NCBI RefSeq assembly: GCF_900566085.1
Contig: NZ_UPHT01000114.1
Location: forward strand, 1-55,723
DNA from: Mycobacterium attenuatum
Lineage (GTDB): Bacteria; Actinomycetota; Actinomycetes; Mycobacteriales; Mycobacteriaceae
Reading direction: 5' to 3'
Length of the DNA stretch: 55,723 nucleotides
A model generated the notes under the pieces. That model saw nothing but the letters and a program-made list of their open reading frames with translations. It did no database searches and was not told where the DNA came from. Positions 1-7,603 of this stretch are shown here, one piece after another (position 1 is the first letter of the stretch; every line of letters begins with the position of its first letter). Both the position numbers and the translations under genes were made by a program.

Positions 1-145
1 CCCGCATTTACCCCACCACCCACCCGTGTCGACCCCAACCACCCGTCAAGAAAGCGGGTCGCGGTTGCGCGACGGCAGCCGTGCCGTATGCGCTCGTTCG
101 ACGTCGCGGTAGGCGTTCGCTGTGCCCGCAGCAAACAATTGTCGA

Positions 146-157
146 CGGGAAAACCCG
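146..157. terminator. Small hairpin just downstream of glyS
   Basis: A perfect 4-bp stem with an AAAA loop (CGGGAAAACCCG) lies about 10 bases past the glyS stop on the minus strand. It could help end glyS transcription but has no U-tract. Positions 1-145 show no gene that I can recognise. Confidence 0.2.
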
Positions 158-165
158 CGAGCCCG

Positions 166-1560
166 CTAGCAGCAGCCCTTGAGCCGGACCGCCAAATAGT
201 CGGTGACCTTGTCCATGGCGATCCGTTGCTGGGTCATGGCATCGCGCTCACGGACGGTGACGGCGTTGTCCTCGAGCGAGTCGAAGTCGACGGTCACGCA
301 AAACGGTGTCCCGATTTCGTCCTGGCGCCGGTAACGACGCCCGATGGCGCCCGCATCGTCGAATTCGATGTTCCAATAGGCACGCAATTCGGCGGCGAGG
401 TCGCGTGCCCTGGGGCTCAGGTCCGCGTGCCGCGACAGCGGCAACACCGCCGCCTTGACCGGTGCCAGCCGGGCGTCCAGTCGCAGAACGCTCCGCTTCT
501 CCATCACACCCTTGGCATTGGGGGCCTCGTCCTCGCTGTAGGCGTCGATCAAAAAGGCCATGAAGGAACGGGTCAGGCCCGCGGCCGGTTCGATGACGTA
601 GGGCGTGTACCGAGTGTCGTTGACCTGGTCGTAGAAGTTCAGCTCGGTGCCGGAATGCTTTGAGTGCGTTGACAAGTCGAAGTCGGTGCGGTTAGCCACA
701 CCTTCCAGCTCGCCCCACGGGTTGCCCGCGAAGCCGAACTTGTACTCGATGTCGACCGTGCGGTCGGAGTAGTGCGACAGCTTCTCCTTGGGATGCTCCC
801 ACAGGCGCAGGTTCTGCTGATCGATACCCAGGTCGACGTACCACTGCAACCGGGTGTCGATCCAATACTGATGCCACTCCTTCGCGGTCGACGGCTCGAC
901 GAAGAACTCCATCTCCATCTGCTCGAACTCGCGGGTGCGGAAGATGAAGTTGCCGGGGGTGATCTCGTTGCGGAAGCTCTTGCCGATCTGGCCGATGCCG
1001 AAGGGGGGCTTCTTGCGCGACGTCGTCACGACGTTGGCAAAGTTGATGAAGATGCCCTGTGCGGTTTCCGGGCGCAGATAGTGCAACCCCTCCTCGGTCT
1101 CGATAGGTCCGAGGTAGGTCTTGAGCATCATGTTGAATTCGCGCGGCTCGGTCCACTGGCCGGGCTCGCCGGTGTCCGGGTCGCGAACATCGGCCAGACC
1201 GTTGGGCGGCGGATGGCCGTGCTTTGCTTCGTAGGCTTCGATGAGATGGTCAGCCCGGTAGCGCTTGTGCGTGATGAGCGACTCGACCAGGGGGTCGTGG
1301 AAGACCTCGACATGGCCCGAGGCGACCCATACCTCGCGCGGCAAGATGATCGACGAATCGATACCCACCACGTCGTCGCGGCCGGTGACCACCGACCGCC
1401 ACCACTGGCGTTTGATGTTCTCTTTGAGTTCCACCCCGAGCGGACCGTAGTCCCACGCCGACTTGGTACCGCCGTAGATCTCACCCGACGGATAGACGAA
1501 GCCGCGCCGTTTGGCCAGGTTCACCACAGTGTCGATGACAGACGCCACGCGGTACCGCAC
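166..1560 (-). CDS. glyS: Glycyl-tRNA synthetase
   Basis: Class II glycyl-tRNA synthetase of the single-chain alpha2 (eukaryote-like) type; it charges tRNA-Gly with glycine in the cytoplasm. The 464-residue product reads almost colinearly with M. tuberculosis GlyS (Rv2357c, 463 aa). The N-terminal AKRRGFVYPSGEIYGG segment is seen. Class II motif 2 is visible as FRNEITPGNFIFRTREFEQME and motif 3 as the glycine/arginine stretch around GLTRSFMAF. A C-terminal anticodon-binding domain covers roughly residues 350-464. The start is GTG at 1560; the fifth residue onward (VASVIDTVV) aligns with the Mtb N-terminus, which supports this start. It stands alone, divergent from smtB-furB. Nothing unusual is seen. 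Confidence 0.97.
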   Translation of the reverse strand: MRYRVASVIDTVVNLAKRRGFVYPSGEIYGGTKSAWDYGPLGVELKENIKRQWWRSVVTGRDDVVGIDSSIILPREVWVASGHVEVFHDPLVESLITHKRYRADHLIEAYEAKHGHPPPNGLADVRDPDTGEPGQWTEPREFNMMLKTYLGPIETEEGLHYLRPETAQGIFINFANVVTTSRKKPPFGIGQIGKSFRNEITPGNFIFRTREFEQMEMEFFVEPSTAKEWHQYWIDTRLQWYVDLGIDQQNLRLWEHPKEKLSHYSDRTVDIEYKFGFAGNPWGELEGVANRTDFDLSTHSKHSGTELNFYDQVNDTRYTPYVIEPAAGLTRSFMAFLIDAYSEDEAPNAKGVMEKRSVLRLDARLAPVKAAVLPLSRHADLSPRARDLAAELRAYWNIEFDDAGAIGRRYRRQDEIGTPFCVTVDFDSLEDNAVTVRERDAMTQQRIAMDKVTDYLAVRLKGCC

Positions 1561-1644
1561 TCCCTTCCCAAGTTGGGCAACTGTATGCAGCGGGCAATCA
1601 CTGCGCAGGAAACCTCAGTCATGGTAGCGATCGGCCGGCCTTCT

Positions 1645-1673
1645 TTGACATGCATCATCACGCATGTGACAGT
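1645..1673 (+). promoter_or_regulatory. Candidate smtB-furB promoter with SmtB-type operator
   Basis: A consensus -35 hexamer TTGACA lies at 1645-1650. A perfect 6-bp inverted repeat, ACATGC (1648-1653) and GCATGT (1662-1667) with 8 bases between, overlaps the -35 and spacer. A weak -10 (GACAGT, 1668-1673) follows at 17 bp. ArsR/SmtB repressors usually bind such palindromes over their own promoter, so zinc-responsive autorepression of smtB-furB is inferred. Confidence 0.5.
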
Positions 1674-1755
1674 GGAGGACAGCCGCGGGCTGTTCTGCAG
1701 CCGTTTCGCACCAAGCGGTCCCCATGCCGGCACGTCTTGAGGTGGTGACTCAGAT

Positions 1756-2148
1756 ATGGCGACGTCCCCCGCTACGCCTGTCGCCGTTGACGACCTGGTT
1801 GGTCATCATGAGCATGGTGCCGGCAGCGCCTCGGGACATCCGGCATCGCCCGCGCCCCCGCCACGAGAGATTCTCGACGCCGCCGGCGAGCTGCTGCGCG
1901 CACTGGCCGCGCCGGTACGCATCGCCATCGTGCTGCAATTGCGCGAATCGCAACGCTGCGTGCATGAACTGGTCGACGCGTTGGGTATACCGCAACCACT
2001 GGTCAGCCAGCATTTGAAAATTTTGAAGGCGGCGGGTGTCGTCACCGGGGAGCGGTCTGGCCGCGAAGTGCTGTACCGGCTCGCCGACCACCACCTCGCG
2101 CATATCGTCGTCGACGCGGTCGCCCACGCCAGCGAGGAGTCGCCGTGA
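1756..2148 (+). CDS. smtB: Zinc-responsive ArsR/SmtB-family repressor
   Basis: Winged-helix metal-sensing repressor, orthologous by content and position to Rv2358 (SmtB/ZntR). In Mtb it represses the smtB-furB operon when zinc is low and releases DNA when zinc binds. The 130-residue protein has a His-rich, low-complexity N-terminal tail (residues 1-38). Next comes a winged helix (about 40-105) whose recognition helix is in PQPLVSQHLKILKAAGVV. A C-terminal helix follows with the spaced D-H-H-x2-H...D-x3-H pattern expected of the alpha5 zinc site. The ATG at 1756 follows a GAGGTGG-like ribosome site. Its stop overlaps the furB start in GTGA, so the two are translationally coupled. Confidence 0.9.
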   Translation: MATSPATPVAVDDLVGHHEHGAGSASGHPASPAPPPREILDAAGELLRALAAPVRIAIVLQLRESQRCVHELVDALGIPQPLVSQHLKILKAAGVVTGERSGREVLYRLADHHLAHIVVDAVAHASEESP

Positions 2149-2537
2149 CCGGACCCAGTGTCCGGTCCACGCGCCAGCGGGCGGCGATCTCCACGTTGCT
2201 GGAGACGGTCGACGATTTCCGCTCGGCCCAGGAATTGCATGACGAACTGCGCCGTCGGGGCGAAACCATCGGCCTGACCACCGTCTATCGCACCCTCCAG
2301 TCGATGGCCGCCGCGGGTGTGGTCGACACGCTGCGAACCGACACGGGTGAGTCCGTCTACCGCCGCTGCTCGGAATATCATCACCACCACCTGGTGTGCC
2401 GCAGCTGCGGCTCCACCATCGAGGTCGCCGACCACGAAGTCGAGGTGTGGGCGGCGGAAGTAGCCGCCCGGCATGGGTTTTCCGACGTCAGCCACACCAT
2501 CGAAATTTTCGGCAACTGTGCAGACTGCCGGTCCTGA
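2145..2537 (+). CDS. furB: Zinc uptake regulator Zur (FurB)
   Basis: Fur-family repressor that uses zinc as corepressor and, in Mtb (Rv2359), shuts down zinc-uptake and alternative ribosomal protein genes. The 130-residue product is nearly identical in pattern to Mtb Zur. An N-terminal winged helix spans about 1-80 (LTTVYRTLQSM recognition helix). The Fur metal motif EYHHHHLVCRSCG follows, then a dimerisation domain ending in CADC, giving the two CxxC pairs of the structural zinc site. The start is GTG at 2145, inside the GTGA overlap with smtB. SmtB senses excess zinc and Zur senses sufficiency; the shared operon makes zur expression itself zinc-dependent. Confidence 0.95.
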   Translation: MTGPSVRSTRQRAAISTLLETVDDFRSAQELHDELRRRGETIGLTTVYRTLQSMAAAGVVDTLRTDTGESVYRRCSEYHHHHLVCRSCGSTIEVADHEVEVWAAEVAARHGFSDVSHTIEIFGNCADCRS

Positions 2538-2620
2538 AATTCGGGCCGCGCTGCCACACCGAAATCGACAGCGCAGCGAAGTCCTCCTCGAACTTTCTCA
2601 CGCTGACGTCGGTCTCGGCG

Positions 2621-3058
2621 TCAGGGGGCCCCGGCAATCAATGCCTCACGCACCCGGGCGCCGGTGTCGAGCACCAGCAGGATCAAGGTGCGCAGCGCGT
2701 CGTCGCCCAGCCCGGCGCCGGGAAAGTTGTACCGCAGCATGACATCCCCGATTTTGGATACTGTCTTGCCAGCGCCCTTGGCCGTGCCGTTGTCGGGGTC
2801 CTTCTCCAGCACGGTGATCCCGCCGAAATTGACGTCGCGCGCCTGCTTGGCCGCTCGCTCGCGAATCCTCCTGGTCAACGGCAGATCCCAGGCCACTATC
2901 TGAGTGAGCGACACCAACTCGAGACCCTCGGCGATGTTGACCACCCGTAACGACGCGAACGTGCCGCCATGGCGGACCGTCAGCGCCCCGTCGGATTCCT
3001 GCTCGACGGAAACGACGTCGGACAGTATCGAGGCGAGCCGCTGCTGCAGTGCGGGCAT
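2621..3058 (-). CDS. Conserved mycobacterial protein, Rv2360c-like
   Basis: A 145-residue soluble protein of unknown function, third gene of the recO-uppS operon. It matches the position and size class of Rv2360c. It starts MPALQQRLASILSD and has alternating beta/helix character; no catalytic motif, signal peptide or membrane segment is seen. The ATG at 3058 overlaps the uppS stop by one base (TAATG), so it is translationally coupled to uppS. The open frame extends upstream inside uppS, but that part is out-of-frame uppS sequence, and the coupled ATG is the natural start. No function is assigned. Confidence 0.8.
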   Translation of the reverse strand: MPALQQRLASILSDVVSVEQESDGALTVRHGGTFASLRVVNIAEGLELVSLTQIVAWDLPLTRRIRERAAKQARDVNFGGITVLEKDPDNGTAKGAGKTVSKIGDVMLRYNFPGAGLGDDALRTLILLVLDTGARVREALIAGAP

Positions 3059-3957
3059 TAGGCGCTCCCGAACCGTCGATTGCGCGATGCGTACTCCTCG
3101 CAGGCCGCCCACAGGTCGCGGCGGTCGTAGTCCGGCCACAGCTTGTCCTGGAAGATGTACTCGGCGTACGCCGCCTGCCACAACATGAAATTGCTGGACC
3201 GCTGCTCCCCCGAAGTCCGCAGGAACAGGTCGACGTCGGGGATGTCAGGGCGCTGCATGTGACGGGAGATCGTGGACTCGCTGATGCGCTCCGGGTTCAA
3301 CCGACCGGCGGCCACCTCGCGCGCGATTTGCCGTGTGGCGTCGGCAATTTCGGTGCGTCCGCCGTAGTTTACGCAGTAATTGATGGTGATGACGTCGTTG
3401 TACCTCGTCATCTGCTCGGCCACCGCCAGTTCGTTGATGACGCTGCGCCACAGCCGCGGCCGCGAACCCACCCACCGGATCCGCACACCCATCTCCTTGA
3501 GATTCTCCCGGCGTCGCCGCACCACATCGCGGTTGAAACCCATCAGGAAGCGGACCTCCTCGGCCGAACGCTTCCAATTTTCGGTGGAGAAGGCATAGAG
3601 GCTGAGCCATTTGATTCCGAGTTCGATTGCGCCACAAGCGATGTCGATCACTACCGCCTCACCCATCTTGTGCCCCTCGGTGCGACGCAGGCCACGCTGG
3701 GTGGCCCACCGGCCGTTGCCGTCCATCACGATGGCGACGTGGTTGGGCAACCGGTCCGCCGGAATCCGGGGCGCAGCCACCTTCGAGATGTGCTGCGGTG
3801 GCCGGCGCGGGCCGCCGTCGGGCGATGGCGGCAGCACCGGGAAGACAACCGGCCACGTCGACGTGTCGGGGAAGGTCGGATAGTCGTCCGGTGCGGGGGG
3901 CAGCTGTGGAAAGTCGGTGGACGTCAGCGTTCGCTCGGCCTTCTTAGCCACACTCAC
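3058..3957 (-). CDS. uppS: Decaprenyl diphosphate synthase (cis-prenyltransferase)
   Basis: Cis-prenyltransferase of the UPP synthase family. The Mtb orthologue Rv2361c elongates farnesyl diphosphate with IPP to decaprenyl diphosphate, the lipid carrier for peptidoglycan and arabinogalactan. The 299-residue protein begins with a Pro-rich tail (about 1-65) typical of the mycobacterial enzyme. The catalytic motif VMDGNGRWA (near 77-85), the FSTENW motif and the C-terminal DLFLRTSGEQRSSNFMLWQ IPP-binding motif are all intact. Its start overlaps the recO end by 14 bases and its stop abuts the next gene, so recO, uppS and the Rv2360c-like gene form one operon. Membrane-associated action at the cytoplasmic face is inferred from the family. 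Confidence 0.95.
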   Translation of the reverse strand: MSVAKKAERTLTSTDFPQLPPAPDDYPTFPDTSTWPVVFPVLPPSPDGGPRRPPQHISKVAAPRIPADRLPNHVAIVMDGNGRWATQRGLRRTEGHKMGEAVVIDIACGAIELGIKWLSLYAFSTENWKRSAEEVRFLMGFNRDVVRRRRENLKEMGVRIRWVGSRPRLWRSVINELAVAEQMTRYNDVITINYCVNYGGRTEIADATRQIAREVAAGRLNPERISESTISRHMQRPDIPDVDLFLRTSGEQRSSNFMLWQAAYAEYIFQDKLWPDYDRRDLWAACEEYASRNRRFGSA

Positions 3958-4741
3958 CTACCTGCCCGGTCAGCCCGGCCCGACGCTCGGCAACGGTGCG
4001 ATCGATCCGGTAGGTCCGCTCGACCAGCGGCAACGTCTTGAGTTGACGTTCCAGATGCCATTGCAGATGCGCGGCCACCAACCCGCTGACGTAGCCGCGA
4101 TGCGATTGCGGCGCCTGCTCGGCGGCCTCCCAATCACCGTCGTGCAGGGCCGACATCAACTCCAGGACGCCCAGCGGCGGCGTCGTCGAACCGGCGGGAC
4201 GGCAGTGCACGCAGACACTGCCCCCCGCGGCAATGTGAAACGCCCGATGCGGCCCGGGGGTGGCGCAACGGGCGCATTCGGTCAGCGCCGGCGCCCAGCC
4301 GGCGATACCCATGGCACGCAGCAGATAGGCGTCCAACAGCAGGTCGCGAGGACGACGTCCGTCGGCAACCGCCCGCAACGCACCCACCGTGAGCCGGTGC
4401 AGGGCCGGGGCGGGCGCCCGCTCTTCACCGGCAAGGCGCTCGGCGGTTTCCAGCATCGCGCAACCGCAGGTGTAGCGGCCGTAGTCGTTGACGATGTCGG
4501 TGGCGAACGCATCGATGGAGACGACCTGGGTGACGATGTCGAGGTTGCGGCCGGGGTGTAGCTGCGCGTCGATGTGCGCGAACGGCTCCAACCGGGCACC
4601 GAATTTGCTGCGGGTGCGGCGTACCCCCTTGGCCACCGCACGAACCAGCCCGTGGTCGCGGGTCAGCAGGGTGACGATCCGGTCGGCTTCGCCGAGCTTG
4701 TGCTGGCGCAGCACAACAGCCCGGTCTCGATATAGCCGCAT
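3944..4741 (-). CDS. recO: DNA repair protein RecO
   Basis: RecO promotes RecA loading and strand annealing in RecFOR-type recombinational repair. The 265-residue product has the N-terminal OB-fold start MRLYRDRAVVLRQHKLGEADRIV, a helical middle, and a zinc-finger-like CARC...CVHC pair in the C-terminal half. The length equals Mtb RecO (Rv2362c, 265 aa as recalled). An upstream in-frame extension to 4879 consists of acidic PEADPEAD repeats that are only the complement of the amiA2 5' repeat, so the ATG at 4741 is preferred. It is divergent from amiA2, with about 61 bases between the two starts. Confidence 0.93.
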   Translation of the reverse strand: MRLYRDRAVVLRQHKLGEADRIVTLLTRDHGLVRAVAKGVRRTRSKFGARLEPFAHIDAQLHPGRNLDIVTQVVSIDAFATDIVNDYGRYTCGCAMLETAERLAGEERAPAPALHRLTVGALRAVADGRRPRDLLLDAYLLRAMGIAGWAPALTECARCATPGPHRAFHIAAGGSVCVHCRPAGSTTPPLGVLELMSALHDGDWEAAEQAPQSHRGYVSGLVAAHLQWHLERQLKTLPLVERTYRIDRTVAERRAGLTGQVGECG

Positions 4742-4802
4742 CCCCATAGTTTCGCACCCCACCGCGACATCGCGGGTATCCGCGCCGATAGTCTCGTACC
4801 CC

Positions 4803-6314
4803 GTGGTTGGCGCTTCTGGGTCCGCTTCCGGGTCCGCTTCCGGGGCCGTTTCCGGGTCCGGTGCCCAGCGCTTGCCCACCTTGACCGATCTTCTCTACCA
4901 GCTGGCCAACGGCTCGGTGACCTCCGTCGAGCTGGTACGCCGATCCCTGTGCGAGATCCAGGCGAGCCAGTCCACGCTCAACGCATTCCGGGTGGTCCTG
5001 GCCGAGTCCGCCCTGGCTGACGCGGCCGTGGCGGACCGACGACGCTCGGCCGGTGACGCCGCGCCGCTGCTGGGCATCCCGATCGCGGTCAAAGACGACG
5101 TCGACGTTGCTGGGGTGCCCACCGCCTACGGCACCCAGGGGTATGTCCCGCCCGCTACCACCGACTCGGAGGCCGTCCGGCGTCTCAAGGCGGCCGGGGC
5201 GGTGATTGTCGGCAAGACCAACACCTGTGAGCTGGGCCAGTGGCCGTTCACCAGCGGGCCGGGGTTTGGCCACACCCGCAACCCGTGGGCGCGCCGCCAT
5301 ACACCGGGCGGGTCGTCGGGCGGCAGCGCGGCCGCGGTGGCCGCCGGCCTGGTCACCGCCGCAATTGGCTCCGACGGGGCCGGCAGCATCCGGGTGCCCG
5401 CGGCGTGGACCCACCTGGTGGGCATCAAACCGCAGCGTGGGCGCATCTCCACCTGGCCGCTGCCGGAGGCGTTCAACGGCATCACGGTCAACGGCGTACT
5501 GGCCCGCACGGTGGCCGACGCGGCCCTGGTGCTCGACGCGGCGTCCGGCAACGTCGAGGGCGATCTGCACACGCCGCCGCCGATGACGGCCTCCGATTAC
5601 GTCGGCATCGCTCCCGGTCCGCTGAAGATCGCCCTGTCCACCCGGCCGCCGTTCAACGGTTTTCGGGCCAAGCTGCATCCGGAGATCCTGGCGGCGACGC
5701 GTCAGGTGGGTGAACAGCTTCAGCTGCTCGGCCACACCGTGGTGCGCGGCAACCCCGACTACAGCGTGCAGATGTCATGGGACTTTCTCGCCCGGTCCAC
5801 CGCCGGACTGTGGCAGTGGGCGCAACGGCTGGGCGACGGCGTCACACTGGACCCGCGCACAGCCTCGAATCTGCGCACCGGACACATGCTTTCGCAGGCC
5901 ATCCTGCGTAGCGCGCGCCGCCACGAGGCTGCCGCGCACCGCCGAGTGGGCTCCATCTTCGACATCGTCGATGTGGTGCTGGCACCGACGACCGCGCAGC
6001 CACCGCCACTGGCCCGCGCCTTCGACCAGATGAGCGGGCTGGCCACCGACCGCGCCATGATCGCGGCGTGCCCCTACACCTGGCCGTGGAATCTGTTGGG
6101 CTGGCCGTCGATCAACGTGCCCGCAGGGTTCACCGTCGAGGGCCTGCCCATCGGTGTTCAGCTCATGGGACCTGCCAACAGCGAAGGCATGCTGATCTCG
6201 CTGGCCGCCGAGTTGGAAGCCGTGTGCGGCTGGGCGGCCAAGCAGCCCAAGGTGTGGTGGGACGACGGCACCGACACTCCTCCCCCACACAGCGTCCGGC
6301 CGCCGCAGCGTTAG
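4803..6314 (+). CDS. amiA2: Amidase of the amidase-signature family (AmiA2-like)
   Basis: Amidase-signature hydrolase, orthologous to Rv2363 (AmiA2); the natural substrate is unknown. The Ser-cisSer-Lys triad is visible: the lysine in AVKDDVDVAG, and the serines of TPGGSSGGSAAAVAAG with the downstream GSDGAGSIR nucleophile loop. I place the start at GTG 4803 (VGASGS...), matching the Mtb N-terminus; longer in-frame readings run through recO antisense. The N-terminus carries a low-complexity Gly-Ala-Ser stretch from a 12-bp tandem repeat, making the 503-residue product somewhat longer than Mtb AmiA2 (484 aa as recalled). The C-terminus also has an extra Pro-rich tail after KVWW. No signal peptide is seen. 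Confidence 0.88.
   Translation: MVGASGSASGSASGAVSGSGAQRLPTLTDLLYQLANGSVTSVELVRRSLCEIQASQSTLNAFRVVLAESALADAAVADRRRSAGDAAPLLGIPIAVKDDVDVAGVPTAYGTQGYVPPATTDSEAVRRLKAAGAVIVGKTNTCELGQWPFTSGPGFGHTRNPWARRHTPGGSSGGSAAAVAAGLVTAAIGSDGAGSIRVPAAWTHLVGIKPQRGRISTWPLPEAFNGITVNGVLARTVADAALVLDAASGNVEGDLHTPPPMTASDYVGIAPGPLKIALSTRPPFNGFRAKLHPEILAATRQVGEQLQLLGHTVVRGNPDYSVQMSWDFLARSTAGLWQWAQRLGDGVTLDPRTASNLRTGHMLSQAILRSARRHEAAAHRRVGSIFDIVDVVLAPTTAQPPPLARAFDQMSGLATDRAMIAACPYTWPWNLLGWPSINVPAGFTVEGLPIGVQLMGPANSEGMLISLAAELEAVCGWAAKQPKVWWDDGTDTPPPHSVRPPQR
4813..4862. repeat. 12-bp in-frame tandem repeat in the amiA2 5' end
   Basis: The unit TCTGGGTCCGCT and its variants (Ser-Gly-Ser-Ala) repeat about four times with small changes. 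The length is a multiple of three, so copy-number change would keep the frame. It encodes the disordered N-terminal tail of the amidase. Confidence 0.6.
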
Positions 6315-6365
6315 CAGCACCGGCTCAGGCGCGCAACGCATTTCGCCGACCAAGGGCCGCGACGT

Positions 6366-7286
6366 TCAAAACCCCAGCCGGCCAAGCTGTTTCGGGTCAC
6401 GCTGCCAGTTCTTGGCGACTTTGACGCGCAAATCGAGGTAGACCTTGGTCCCCAGCAGTTTCTCGATCTGAGTGCGCGCCGCGGTGCCCACCTGTCGCAG
6501 CCGGACGCCGCCCTTACCGATGACGATCCCCTTCTGGCTGTCACGCTCGACGTACAACACGGCGTGCACGTCGATCAGGTCGTCCCTGCCGTCGCGCGGG
6601 CTGACGTCGTTGATGACCACAGCCAGCGAATGGGGCAGTTCGTCATGGACGCCCTCCAACGCGGCCTCGCGGACGAACTCCGCCATCAAAACCTCTTCGG
6701 GTTCGTCGGTCAGCTCACCGTCGGGGTAGTACGCCGGCCCGGGCGGCAAGGCGCCGGCCAGCACGTCGATCAGCACGTCCACCTGCGCGCCGGTCACCGC
6801 CGATACCGGGACGATTTCGGCTGGGCCGGAAGAGTTCTCCAGGAGTTCACTGACCGCCACGAGCTGCGCGGCCACCCGCTCCTTGGGCACCTTGTCGATT
6901 TTGGTGACAACGACGACGAGCTTCTGCGGCGTCGCGCCGGACGCGACGGTGCGAATCTGGTCGAGGATCCACCGGTCACCCGGGCCGATCGCTTCGTCAG
7001 CGGGGATGCACAATCCGATCACGTCGACCTCGGCGTAGGTGGCCCGGACCAAGTCGTTGAGCCGCTTGCCCAGCAGCGTTCGCGGCCGATGCAGGCCTGG
7101 CGTGTCGATGAGAATGATCTGGAAGTTCTCCCGATGCACGATCCCGCGGATGGTGTGCCGAGTGGTTTGCGGGCGCATCGAGGTGATCGCAACCTTGGTG
7201 CCCACCAGCGCATTGGTCAGCGTCGACTTTCCGGTGTTGGGCCGGCCGACCAAACAGACGAAGCCGGAACGGAATTCGGCCGTCAT
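6366..7286 (-). CDS. era: GTPase Era
   Basis: Ras-like GTPase that binds 16S rRNA near its 3' end and assists 30S assembly; orthologue of Rv2364c. The 306-residue protein shows G1 GRPNTGKST (about 14-22), G3 DTPGLH, G4 TKID and a C-terminal KH domain with GIVIGKGGVRLRQVG. The ATG at 7286 overlaps the stop of the upstream gene in ATGA. It is the last gene of the phoH-ybeY-corC-cdd-era series, all linked by overlaps or a short gap. That fits shared control of ribosome maturation genes, since YbeY also acts on 16S rRNA. Nothing unusual is seen. Confidence 0.96.
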   Translation of the reverse strand: MTAEFRSGFVCLVGRPNTGKSTLTNALVGTKVAITSMRPQTTRHTIRGIVHRENFQIILIDTPGLHRPRTLLGKRLNDLVRATYAEVDVIGLCIPADEAIGPGDRWILDQIRTVASGATPQKLVVVVTKIDKVPKERVAAQLVAVSELLENSSGPAEIVPVSAVTGAQVDVLIDVLAGALPPGPAYYPDGELTDEPEEVLMAEFVREAALEGVHDELPHSLAVVINDVSPRDGRDDLIDVHAVLYVERDSQKGIVIGKGGVRLRQVGTAARTQIEKLLGTKVYLDLRVKVAKNWQRDPKQLGRLGF

Positions 7287-7603
7287 AACGGGCTTCCGGT
7301 GCTGTCGGTGACTATTACCACCGCCATTGGCGACAGTTCCCGCAATGCCGCGATGCCCGGGTCGTCGAGGGATCCGCCGACCAGAGCGGCAGCCTGTAGA
7401 CCGGTCGTCCCGCTGGATACGGCGGCAGCCACCGCCGCCTGCAATCCGGTCAGCCGCAGCGCCGCCAAGTTCACCGGCACGCCCGTGTAGCTGCGCCCGT
7501 CGCGATCACGCACCGCCGCACCGCTTTTGGCCTCGCTCCGCGCCATCGCCGCCCGCGCCAGCACCACCAGCTTGACGTCCTCGGCGCCCAGCGGCTCACC
7601 CAT
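7283..7603 (-). CDS. Small conserved protein, cytidine-deaminase-like fold (Rv2365c-like)
   Basis: A 106-residue protein in the position of Rv2365c, between the corC-like gene and era. The pattern (ARAAMARSEAKSGAAVRDRDGRSYTGVPV...LQAAVAAAVSSG) resembles the core of short cytidine/blasticidin deaminases. However, the zinc ligands (HAE and PCxxC) are not present, so it is probably not catalytic. The start is ATG at 7603; the upstream frame (7604-7621) lies in the previous gene. It overlaps its upstream neighbour by 8 bases and era by 4. Function unknown; a regulatory or degenerate deaminase role is possible. Confidence 0.78.
   Translation of the reverse strand: MGEPLGAEDVKLVVLARAAMARSEAKSGAAVRDRDGRSYTGVPVNLAALRLTGLQAAVAAAVSSGTTGLQAAALVGGSLDDPGIAALRELSPMAVVIVTDSTGSPL

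Noticed and set aside
3049..4041. Long plus-strand reading frames opposite uppS, mbtF, mbtE, dnaJ2 and others
   Set aside because: They mirror well-recognised genes in high-GC DNA, have Arg/Pro/Gly-rich composition and no recognisable domains.
4488..4802. Longer amidase reading starting inside recO
   Set aside because: The upstream residues are the complement of recO and do not resemble any amidase; the Mtb-like start is GTG 4803.
4742..4879. N-terminal extension of RecO with acidic PEADPEAD repeats
   Set aside because: It is the antisense of the amiA2 5' repeat, and the conserved RecO start MRLYRD is at 4741.
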